Below, piece by piece: positions 56,644 through 64,000 of a stretch of 64,000 nt of DNA (the first letter of the stretch is position 1; each line of letters opens with the position of its first letter). The notes beneath the pieces were generated by a model. It was not told the origin of the DNA and made no database searches. It saw only the letters and a list, made by a program, of their open reading frames with translations. The position numbers and the translations under genes are program-made. This stretch comes from Actinomadura hibisca NBRC 15177 (GTDB lineage: Bacteria > Actinomycetota > Actinomycetes > Streptosporangiales > Streptosporangiaceae), in assembly GCF_001552635.1 (NCBI RefSeq), contig NZ_BCRO01000064.1, positions 1-64,000 of the forward strand, in the 5' to 3' direction.

Positions 56644-59600
56644 TTAGAGGTACAAGCCCATGGTCGGGGTTGATTTCTTCAGGTCTGTTGGGAGGTCTTG
56701 CGCGTGCAGGGTGCGTACTTCTTCTGTTGTGTGTTCTGCCGTCAGGCGCTGGGCTTGGGCTGCGATCGTCGTGTCCAGCAGGTTCCGCATCAGGCGGCCG
56801 TTGCCGAACGTTGGGCCCCTGCCCAGCGTTCGCAGGACGCCGCGTAGTGCCGGAGGCAGGTCGGGGGACAGGGTGAAGCCCTCGGTCGCGGCCAGGTGTT
56901 CGAAGATCGCCACCAGTTCGGTGTCGGTGTAGTCCGGGAACGACAGGCGCTTCGGGAAGCGCGATTCCAGGCCCGAGTTCGCCGCCAGGAACGCCGTCAT
57001 CTCGCGTTCGTAGCCTGCGGCGATCACCAGGAGGTCGCCTCGGTACTCCTCCATCAGTTTGACGAGGGTCGCCATCGCTTCCTGGCCGTAGGCGTCGCCG
57101 GTCAGGGCGTAGGCCTCGTCTACGAACAGGACGCCGCCCAGGGCTTGTTCCACTACCGCTTGGACCTTGGGGGCTGTCTGGCCCAGGTACGGGCCTACTA
57201 GGTCGGCTCGGGAGACTTCCACCAGGTGGCCTGAGGACAGGAGGCCCAGTTGGGCGTAGACGGCTGCTATCAGGCGGGCCACGGTTGTTTTCGCTGTTCC
57301 GGGGCTGCCTGTGAAGACCATGTGGCGGGTCGGGGAGACCGCTGGTTGGCCTGCGGCTCGGCGTAGTTCGGCGCTCCGGGCCTCGGCGATCAGCTTGTGC
57401 ACCTCGGCCTTCACCTGGCGCAGGCCGATCAGGCCGTCCAGGGTCGTGATCGGGTCGGCGGGCGGCAGGGCCCGGCCCACGCCCGTGAGGGACGACGGGA
57501 TGTCCTCGGCGCGCAGTTCGGCCAGGTTGTCGGGGGTCGGACGCTTGATCGCGCTCACCCGGCGGGCCTGGAGGGCGGCCGCTCGTTCGCACAGGTTCCG
57601 CATCAGGCGCGCGTTGCCGAACGCCCGGCCGCGCGGGGCCCGGCGCAGCAGGTCGGCCAGCTTCGCGCGGGCCGCGGGAGCCGGGACCAGGCCCGCCTTC
57701 GCCGACATCCCCGTGAAGATCTCGATCAGTTCGACGTCGGTGAAGTCCGGGAAACGCACGGTGGTCGGGAAGCGGGAGGCCAGGCCCGGGTCGGCCGCCA
57801 CGAAGCGGGCCATCTCGCGCTCGTAGCCCGCCGCGATCACCACCAGATCGTCGCGGTGGTCCTCCATCATCTTGACCAGCTCGGAGATCGCCTCGGTGCC
57901 GTAGTCCTCGCCCAGGTCGGACTGGGCCAGGGAGTACGCCTCGTCGATGAACAGGACGCCGCCCACGGCGCGCTGGACGGCGGCGCGGGTCTTGACGGCC
58001 GTTTCGCCCAGGTACTGGCCCACGAGTTGGGACCGGGAGACCTCCACCAGGTGGCCCGAGGACAGGACGCCCATGTCCTTGTACAGGCGGGCCAGGAGGC
58101 GGGCCACCTCGGTCTTGCCGGTGCCCGGGTTGCCGGTGAAGATCATGTGGCGGGTGCGGGACGGGGTGGGCAGGCCCGCCGCGCGGCGCTGCACCGACGC
58201 CTGCGCCGCCGCCGTCAGCAGTTCGATCTCCTGCTTGACCGAGTGCAGGCCGGTCAGCGCCGCCAGCTCCGCGTCCGGGTCGCTGGGGGTTCCGGCCGGG
58301 TGGAACGCGGCCGGGATGTCGGCGCGCTTCACCACCAGCTCGCCGCCCGGCTCGGTGCGTTCGCGGACGGCGGTCAGGATCTCGTCGGCGAAGCGCTGCG
58401 CCAGGCGCGCGTTGCGCAGGTTGCGGACGGGCGGCGCGGCGGCCAGGACCCGGCCCGCGGCCGTCAGGGCGTGCTTGTGGGCGCGGGCGCCGCGCTTGTG
58501 CAGGGCGCGCGCGAACAGCTCGGCGTGGTCGGCCGGGGCGAACGGGTGCGTGCGCGCGATCTCGAAGTGCAGCGCCAGCCCCGGGTTCACCTCGCGGACG
58601 CGCTCGTCGCCGCCCGGCTCGCACAGCGCCACCACGTGCAGGTCGTCCTGCACGTCCAGGGCCCGGTGCAGTTCCTCCAGCACGGCCTCGCCGCTGCGCG
58701 GGTCGTGCGAGAGCGCGTCCAGCCCGTCGATCACCATGAGGCGGTGCCCGACCGAGTCGCGCGCGTCGGCGTACAGGTGCAGGGTCGCCGCCGACACGTC
58801 CTTGCCCGCGAAGAAGCTGTCGGACAACCACAGGGTCGGGCCGCCGATGAGCCGGTCCTCCAGCAGGCGCGCGACCTCCTGGGCGGCGTCGCGCTTGCCG
58901 GTGCCGTCCGGGCCGACGATCATCAGCCGGACGGGCTTGCTGGAGCCCTGCGCGATTCCGGCGAGCGCGGCGGTCAGCTCGGGCTGCCCGACCAGCTCGG
59001 CCCCGGGCTCGGGACGGCGCGGACGCCGGTTGCGCGGCGTGCTCTTCGCCGTGCCCGCCAGCGGGTTGACGGGGGTGCGGCGCGGGGCGAACAGCCGACG
59101 GAGGTCGGCCTGGAAGTCGCCGACCGGGATCCACTCCGGCTCGGGGAACTTGGCCTCCTCGGGGAAGCCCTGCACCGCGCCGGTCAGCCGCATCGCCATG
59201 TCCAGCCACGCCCGGCACGCGTCGATCTCCCCGGCGGCCATCGCGCGGGCCAGCCAGAAGCGCGTCTTCTCGTACCAGGCGTGCGGCTCGAACGCGGCGC
59301 GCACGGTCGGGAAACGTTCCAGCAGCTCGCCGTACAGCTCTTCGGGCACCACCGCGCCCAGCTCGGCCGGGACCTGCGTCAACCCGCTCTGCGCCACCAG
59401 GTGCAGCAGCAGGTCGGCGGCGCCCTCGTCGTAGGGCGCGATCTGGGAGAGGCGCTCGTGGACGGGCAGCAGCCCCGCGCACACCCACTCCAGGTACCCG
59501 ACGGGCCCGGCCAGCTCCGGCAGGTCGGCCAGGATCTCGTCGGAGGCGTGCGCGACCCACAGTTTGCGCTGCTCTTCCAGCGGCGCGTTGATGTCGAGGG

Positions 59601-60105
59601 CGGGCGGCGAGGCGTCGAACAGCTTGATCAGCGCCTGCCGCCGCCGCTCCAGCGGCTCCAGGCCCTCCAGGACGTCCAGCGCCTCGCGGGCCAGGGCGAG
59701 CGCGACGCCCTGGTCGTCGGCCTCCTCCAGCCACTCCAGCGGCCGGAACGCGCCGGTCGTCACGCCCCAGCCCAGCAGCGGCCGCAGCGGCTCGCCGGGC
59801 TCGCGCCGGTACCGGTTGAACAGCTGGAACTGGAGCAGCGAGTGCGTCCCGGCATTGATCGCCGACGCGCCGCACAGGAAGTCGACCAGCACGACCAGGT
59901 CGCCGATCACCAGCGGCGCGGGCGGGGTGAGCAGCGCGTGCTGGTCGGTGGTCAGCCGGGCGCCGCGCGGGTCGCCGACGAGCTTGTCGATCCGGGCGCG
60001 GATGTCGTCGTACAGGCCGTCGGGCACCCGCCAGGGGCCGTGCGCGTACAGGTCGAAGACCGGTTCGTCGGTGATCAGCAGTTCCAGGTGCTCGGGCAGC
60101 CGCAC
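56644..60105 (-). CDS. EccA-like multi-AAA+ ATPase
   Basis: An 1153-residue protein. Residues 1-370 are helical, with no known motif; a first NTPase-like module has a P-loop GPDGTGKRDAA near 397; two CbxX/CfqX-type AAA+ domains follow, with P-loops FTGNPGTGKTEVA (near 657) and FTGSPGTAKTTVA (near 932). Walker B strands are VLFIDEAYSLA and VLFVDEAYALT, with downstream Arg fingers in ASRFPTTVRFPDF and ESRFPKRLSFPDY. EccA of mycobacteria has one such domain behind TPR repeats; this one is double. It likely remodels ESX substrates or chaperones. GTG 60105 has GGAGGAGGG upstream. Confidence 0.85.
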   Translation of the reverse strand: MRLPEHLELLITDEPVFDLYAHGPWRVPDGLYDDIRARIDKLVGDPRGARLTTDQHALLTPPAPLVIGDLVVLVDFLCGASAINAGTHSLLQFQLFNRYRREPGEPLRPLLGWGVTTGAFRPLEWLEEADDQGVALALAREALDVLEGLEPLERRRQALIKLFDASPPALDINAPLEEQRKLWVAHASDEILADLPELAGPVGYLEWVCAGLLPVHERLSQIAPYDEGAADLLLHLVAQSGLTQVPAELGAVVPEELYGELLERFPTVRAAFEPHAWYEKTRFWLARAMAAGEIDACRAWLDMAMRLTGAVQGFPEEAKFPEPEWIPVGDFQADLRRLFAPRRTPVNPLAGTAKSTPRNRRPRRPEPGAELVGQPELTAALAGIAQGSSKPVRLMIVGPDGTGKRDAAQEVARLLEDRLIGGPTLWLSDSFFAGKDVSAATLHLYADARDSVGHRLMVIDGLDALSHDPRSGEAVLEELHRALDVQDDLHVVALCEPGGDERVREVNPGLALHFEIARTHPFAPADHAELFARALHKRGARAHKHALTAAGRVLAAAPPVRNLRNARLAQRFADEILTAVRERTEPGGELVVKRADIPAAFHPAGTPSDPDAELAALTGLHSVKQEIELLTAAAQASVQRRAAGLPTPSRTRHMIFTGNPGTGKTEVARLLARLYKDMGVLSSGHLVEVSRSQLVGQYLGETAVKTRAAVQRAVGGVLFIDEAYSLAQSDLGEDYGTEAISELVKMMEDHRDDLVVIAAGYEREMARFVAADPGLASRFPTTVRFPDFTDVELIEIFTGMSAKAGLVPAPAARAKLADLLRRAPRGRAFGNARLMRNLCERAAALQARRVSAIKRPTPDNLAELRAEDIPSSLTGVGRALPPADPITTLDGLIGLRQVKAEVHKLIAEARSAELRRAAGQPAVSPTRHMVFTGSPGTAKTTVARLIAAVYAQLGLLSSGHLVEVSRADLVGPYLGQTAPKVQAVVEQALGGVLFVDEAYALTGDAYGQEAMATLVKLMEEYRGDLLVIAAGYEREMTAFLAANSGLESRFPKRLSFPDYTDTELVAIFEHLAATEGFTLSPDLPPALRGVLRTLGRGPTFGNGRLMRNLLDTTIAAQAQRLTAEHTTEEVRTLHAQDLPTDLKKSTPTMGLYL

Positions 60106-60396
60106 CGCGTAATCCCTCCTCCGAGCGGTCGTCAAGCAGATGTAAAGCCGGGCGAACAGCCTATGGCGTCGTCCGAGCCGTTGAGCCGTCCGCGCGGGGC
60201 CGGACCGCCAGGCGATCTTGGCGGGCGTTTTCCGCGCGCCCGCCGTCGCGGGGCCGCTGCCTGGGTAGACACCTCTCGTAAAGCCGACATCCCCCGCGTT
60301 ATGTTGGGGCGCGCTCAGCGTTGAGCTCTGGGAGGCCGTCGCCGGTGACGCCCTGCCGCCCCCTGACGATTCCGTCCGTCTCCTGGGAGTCACAAC
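60106..60396. promoter_or_regulatory. divergent promoter region of EccA-like and pyruvate carboxylase genes
   Basis: The 291 bases contain no gene. TTATGT near 60300 could be a -10 for pyruvate carboxylase, but no firm -35 is seen. Confidence 0.35.
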
Positions 60397-63300
60397 GTGA
60401 TCAGAAAGCTGCTCGTCGCCAACCGCGGCGAGATCGCCGTCCGGGCCTTCCGCGCCGCCTACGAGCTGGGCATCCCCAGCGTGGCGGTGTACGCGCACGA
60501 GGACCGCCTCTCCCTCCACCGGCAGAAGGCCGACGAGGCCTACGAGATCGGCGAGCGCGGCCACCCCGTCCGCGCCTACCTCGACGTGGACGGCATCGTG
60601 GCCACCGCGCTGCGCGTCGGCGCCGACGCCGTCTACCCCGGCTACGGGTTCCTGTCGGAGAGCCCGGAGCTGGCCGAGGCGTGCGAGCGCAACGGCCTGA
60701 CCTTCGTCGGCCCGCCCGCCGCCGTGCTCCGGCTGGCCGGGAACAAGATCGAGGCGGTCGCCGCGGCCCGCCGCGCCGGGCTGCCCGTGCTGGGATCGGC
60801 GACGCCCGAGCCGGGCGAGGAGCTGGCCGCCGCCGACGAGATCGGTTTCCCGCTGTTCGTGAAGGCCGCCGCGGGTGGCGGCGGGCGCGGCCTGCGCCGC
60901 GTGGACCGCCGTGAGGAGTTGCAGGCGGCGGTGGAGACCGCGCGCCGCGAGGCCGAGAGCGCCTTCGGCGACCCGACGGTGTTCCTGGAGCAGGCGGTGG
61001 ACCGGCCCCGCCACATCGAGGTGCAGGTCCTCGCCGACGCCACCGGCTACACCGTGCACCTGCGCGAGCGCGACTGCTCGGTGCAGCGCCGCCACCAGAA
61101 GGTCGTGGAGATCGCGCCCGCGCCGCGCCTGGAGCGCGCGGTCGTCGACCGGCTGTGCGCGGACGCCGTCGCGTTCGCCCGCGAGATCGGCTACGTCAAC
61201 GCCGGGACCGTGGAGTTCCTGGTGGACGAGCGGGGCCGCCACGTGTTCATCGAGATGAACCCGCGCATCCAGGTCGAGCACACCGTGACCGAGGAGGTCA
61301 CCGGCGTCGACCTGGTGCAGAGCCAGCTCCGCATCGCCGGTGGCGAGACCCTCGCCGACCTCGGCATCGCCCAGGACAACGTCACCGTGTCGGGTTTCGC
61401 GGTGCAGTGCCGCATCACCACCGAGGACCCCGCCAACGGCTTCCGGCCCGACACCGGCAAGATCTCCGCCTACCGCTCCCCGGGCGGCGCGGGCGTCCGC
61501 CTCGACACCGGCACCGCCCACGCCGGGGCCGTGGTCACCCCGCACTTCGACTCGCTGGTGGTGAAGCTGACCACCCGCGGCCGCACGTTCGAGGAAGCGG
61601 TGCGGCGGTCGCGGCGCGCGGTCGCCGAGTTCCGCATCCGGGGCGTGTCCAGCAACATCCCGTTCCTGCAAGCGCTGCTGGACGAGCCCGACTTCATCGC
61701 GGGCGGCGTCACCACCTCCTACATCGCCGACCACCCCGAACTGCTCACCGCGCGCTCCAGCGGCGACCGGGCCACCCGCCTGGTCCGCTACCTGGCCGAC
61801 GTCACGGTCAACAAGCCGCACGGCGACGCCCCCACCGACCTCGACCCGGCGACCAAGCTGCCCGAGCTGGACGCGTCGGGCCCGTTCCCGGAGGGCTCGC
61901 GCGACCAACTGCTGGCGCTGGGGGCCAAGGCGTTCGCCGAACGGCTCCGCGCCCAGAAGGCCCTGGCCGTCACCGACACCACCTTCCGCGACGCCCACCA
62001 GTCGTTGCTGGCTACGCGCGTGCGCACGTACGACCTGCTGAAGGCCGCGCCGCACCTGGCCAGGACCACCCCGCAACTCCTGTCGCTGGAGGCGTGGGGC
62101 GGCGCGACCTACGACGTCGCGCTGCGCTTCCTAGGGGAATCGCCGTGGGACCGGCTCGGCGCCATCCGCGAGGCCGCGCCCAACCTGTGCATCCAGATGT
62201 TGCTGCGCGGCCGCAACACCGTGGGCTACACGCCCTACCCCGACTCGGTCGCGCGCGCGTTCGTCACCGAGGCGGCGCGCACCGGCGTGGACATCTTCCG
62301 GGTGTTCGACGCGCTGAACGACGTCGAGCGCATGCGGCCCGCGATCGAGGCCGTCCTCCAGACGCACGCGGTGGTCGAGGGCACGCTCTGCTACACCGGC
62401 GACCTGTCGTCGCCCGCCGAGAAGCTCTACACGCTCGACTACTACCTGCGCCTCGCCGAGCAGCTCGTCGAGGCGGGCGTGCACGTCCTGTGCGTCAAGG
62501 ACATGGCGGGCCTGCTGCGCGCGCCCGCCGCCCGCACGCTGGTGACGGCGCTGCGCGAGCGCTTCGACCTGCCCGTCCACCTGCACACCCACGACACGGC
62601 GGGCGGCCAGCTCGCCACCTACCTCGCCGCGATCGAGGCGGGCGTGGACGCGGTGGACGGCGCGGCCGCGCCGCTGTCGGGCACCACCAGCCAGCCGCCG
62701 TTGCAGGCGATCGTCGCGCACACCGACTTCACCGACCGCGCCACCGGCCTGGACCTGGACTCCCTCACCGCGATGGAGCCGTACTGGGAGGCCGTGCGGA
62801 GGTTGTACGCGCCGTTCGAGATGGGCCTGCCCGCGCCGACCGGCCGCGTCTACGACCACGAGATCCCCGGCGGCCAGCTCTCCAACCTGCGGCAGCAGGC
62901 GGTCGCGCTCGGCCTGGGCGACCGGTTCGAGGAGATCGAGCGGCTGTACGCGGCGGCCGACCGGATGCTGGGCCGCCTGGTGAAGGTCACCCCGTCCAGC
63001 AAGGTCGTCGGCGACCTCGCGCTGCACCTGGTGGCGGCCGGGGCCGACCCCGAGGCGTTCGCCGCCGACCCCGGAAGCTACGACATCCCCGACAGCGTGA
63101 TCGGGTTCCTCGCGGGCGAGCTGGGCGACCCGCCCGGCGGCTGGCCCGAGCCGTTCCGGGGCCGGGCGCTCGGGGCGCGCAAGTACACGCCGCCGCGCGC
63201 CGAGCTGACCGGCGACGAGGAGAAGGCGCTGGCCGGGCCGGACGCCCGCGAGACGCTGGACCGGCTGCTGTTCCCGGGCCCGGCCAAGGAGTACCGCGAG

Positions 63301-63771
63301 ACCCGCGCCGCCTACGGCGACCTGTCGGTGCTGCCGACCGGCCCGTTCCTGTACGGGCTGCGCACCGGCCACGAGGTCGCGTTCGACCTGGAGCCGGGCG
63401 TGCGCGTGCTGGCCGGGCTGGAGGCGGTCGGCGACGTGGACGAGGCGGGCGTGCGGCAGGTCATCTGCACGGTGAACGGCCAGCTCCGCACGCTCGGCGT
63501 CCGCGACCGGTCGGTGGTGTCGGACGCGCCGCCGGTGGAGCGCGCCGACCCGAACGAGCCGGGCCACGTCGCCGCGCCGTTCGACGGCTCGGTGACGCTG
63601 CGGGTCGCCAAGGGCGACACGGTGGCGGCCGGGGACGTGGTCGCGACGATCGAGGCGATGAAGATGGAGGCGTCGATCACCGCGCCGGTCGCCGGGACGG
63701 TGACGCGCCTCGCGGTGCCCGCCGCGACGCCGGTGCAGGCCGGCGACCTGCTGCTGACGATCAGTGTCTGA
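60397..63771 (+). CDS. pyc: pyruvate carboxylase
   Basis: A 1124-residue biotin enzyme that carboxylates pyruvate to oxaloacetate with ATP and bicarbonate, feeding the TCA cycle. Biotin carboxylase domain about 1-450 (LVANRGEIAVRAFRAAYELG, KAAAGGGGRGLRRV, FIEMNPRIQVEHTVTEEVTG); carboxyltransferase about 525-800 (VTDTTFRDAHQSLLATRVRT, LHTHDTAGGQ); PYC/OADA allosteric linker; and BCCP with biotinyl Lys in EAMKMEAS near 1089. Length is normal for the family. GTG 60397 has GGGAG 8 bases upstream. It stands alone, divergent from the EccA-like gene. Confidence 0.96.
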   Translation: MIRKLLVANRGEIAVRAFRAAYELGIPSVAVYAHEDRLSLHRQKADEAYEIGERGHPVRAYLDVDGIVATALRVGADAVYPGYGFLSESPELAEACERNGLTFVGPPAAVLRLAGNKIEAVAAARRAGLPVLGSATPEPGEELAAADEIGFPLFVKAAAGGGGRGLRRVDRREELQAAVETARREAESAFGDPTVFLEQAVDRPRHIEVQVLADATGYTVHLRERDCSVQRRHQKVVEIAPAPRLERAVVDRLCADAVAFAREIGYVNAGTVEFLVDERGRHVFIEMNPRIQVEHTVTEEVTGVDLVQSQLRIAGGETLADLGIAQDNVTVSGFAVQCRITTEDPANGFRPDTGKISAYRSPGGAGVRLDTGTAHAGAVVTPHFDSLVVKLTTRGRTFEEAVRRSRRAVAEFRIRGVSSNIPFLQALLDEPDFIAGGVTTSYIADHPELLTARSSGDRATRLVRYLADVTVNKPHGDAPTDLDPATKLPELDASGPFPEGSRDQLLALGAKAFAERLRAQKALAVTDTTFRDAHQSLLATRVRTYDLLKAAPHLARTTPQLLSLEAWGGATYDVALRFLGESPWDRLGAIREAAPNLCIQMLLRGRNTVGYTPYPDSVARAFVTEAARTGVDIFRVFDALNDVERMRPAIEAVLQTHAVVEGTLCYTGDLSSPAEKLYTLDYYLRLAEQLVEAGVHVLCVKDMAGLLRAPAARTLVTALRERFDLPVHLHTHDTAGGQLATYLAAIEAGVDAVDGAAAPLSGTTSQPPLQAIVAHTDFTDRATGLDLDSLTAMEPYWEAVRRLYAPFEMGLPAPTGRVYDHEIPGGQLSNLRQQAVALGLGDRFEEIERLYAAADRMLGRLVKVTPSSKVVGDLALHLVAAGADPEAFAADPGSYDIPDSVIGFLAGELGDPPGGWPEPFRGRALGARKYTPPRAELTGDEEKALAGPDARETLDRLLFPGPAKEYRETRAAYGDLSVLPTGPFLYGLRTGHEVAFDLEPGVRVLAGLEAVGDVDEAGVRQVICTVNGQLRTLGVRDRSVVSDAPPVERADPNEPGHVAAPFDGSVTLRVAKGDTVAAGDVVATIEAMKMEASITAPVAGTVTRLAVPAATPVQAGDLLLTISV

Positions 63772-63963
63772 CGGCCTTCCGGCCCGGCTTGCCCGCCCGG
63801 GGCTCGCAAACCGACCGGAAAGCATGCGAGCGCTGCATCGCTTCGCGATCTGCCGCATCGGGCCCCGCCTTCGGCTTCGGCCCGCCACGGCAGACCTTCG
63901 GTCGCGCTCGCGGTGCGGGGCCGGGCGTCGTGTCCCGGGCACCGATGCGGCCGCGCCGGGCGG
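63772..63963. repeat. REP-like hairpin region after pyc
   Basis: Just after pyc lie several inverted repeats: CCTTCCGG with CCGGAAAG, and CTGCCG with CGGCAG enclosing GGGCC/GGCCC. The 17-mer at 63836-63852 is identical to one at 21889-21905, and both precede a hairpin opening CTG and closing CAG. It could serve as terminator for pyc. Confidence 0.5.
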
Positions 63964-64000
63964 TCACGCCCTGACGGCGTAGCCGCCCAGCGCGGGTTCC
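63964..64000 (-). CDS. possible 3' end of a minus-strand gene (off window)
   Basis: A minus-strand frame reads EPALGGYAVRA and stops at 63964. Eleven codons are too few to judge; the gene, if real, starts beyond the window. Confidence 0.2.
   Translation of the reverse strand, partial: EPALGGYAVRA

Noticed and set aside
60106..62076. Upstream extension of the EccA-like gene into the minus strand of pyc
   Set aside because: It is antisense to the biotin carboxylase domain; the GTG at 60105 with a strong ribosome binding site is the start.
1..64000. tRNA, rRNA or CRISPR loci
   Set aside because: No cloverleaf-like sequences with CCA ends or invariant T-loop, no rRNA-like blocks and no regularly spaced direct repeats were seen by eye.

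Overview
The window reads as chromosome of a high-GC, sporulating-type actinomycete, most likely of the Streptosporangiales/Thermomonosporaceae kind (Actinomadura-like). This is inferred from GC-rich third codon positions, frequent GTG starts, XRE-DUF5753/DUF397 pairs, several SpoIIE-type phosphatases and HATPase/STAS partner-switching proteins, a Spo0M protein, an SSI-type protease inhibitor and an actinobacterial type VII secretion (ESX) locus. No rRNA, tRNA, CRISPR array, integrase or intact insertion sequence was seen.

Left accessory patch (1-2980): the 3' end of an XRE-DUF5753 regulator with its DUF397 partner, two small hypothetical genes, an inverted duplication around a 21-bp perfect stem with one decayed arm, and an ABC ATPase fragment cut just after its Walker A motif. 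Housekeeping and regulatory block (2986-11513): divergent bacterial-type and archaeal/eukaryal-type prolyl-tRNA synthetases, a DUF6328 membrane protein, a PAS-GAF-PP2C phosphatase, a GAF-ANTAR regulator, a CBS-pair protein, an SSI-like inhibitor and a SigR-like sigma factor with no adjacent rsrA. Then come a secreted M14 carboxypeptidase, a TetR regulator with a dyad operator, and a PAS-GAF-PP2C-HATPase protein (12057-18941).

Middle block (19037-38767): two unknown proteins (one with proline/serine-rich repeats), a coiled-coil membrane protein, Spo0M with a long proline-rich tail, a translationally coupled M16 protease pair (active plus inactive subunit), a STAS antagonist with a possible SigB-type promoter, a HATPase anti-sigma protein, a full XRE/DUF397 pair, a membrane Ser/Thr kinase, a CGNR protein, a CPBP-PadR-HAAS operon, a YnfA homologue, a MerR regulator coupled to a Cys-Cys protein under a MerR-type promoter, and a degenerate-kinase membrane protein.

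Type VII secretion locus (38890-60105): mycosin, fused EccC, EccD, EccB, a WXG100 pair, an ESX-like protein, a PPE-like proline-rich protein, a second mycosin, then a visibly AT-richer cassette (about 51010-53960) with two YbaB/EbfC-like proteins, a WXG-like protein, a lipoprotein and another helical ESX-like protein. Facing it is a coupled minus-strand operon of a MinD-like ATPase, a small protein and a DUF6177-like protein, followed by a giant EccA-like AAA+ ATPase. No EccE was recognised. The core genes would form the membrane channel, the mycosins process substrates or stabilise the complex, and the AT-rich cassette looks like an exchangeable substrate module. The window ends with pyruvate carboxylase (60397-63771) and a REP-like hairpin region. 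All functions are read by eye from sequence; no searches were run.
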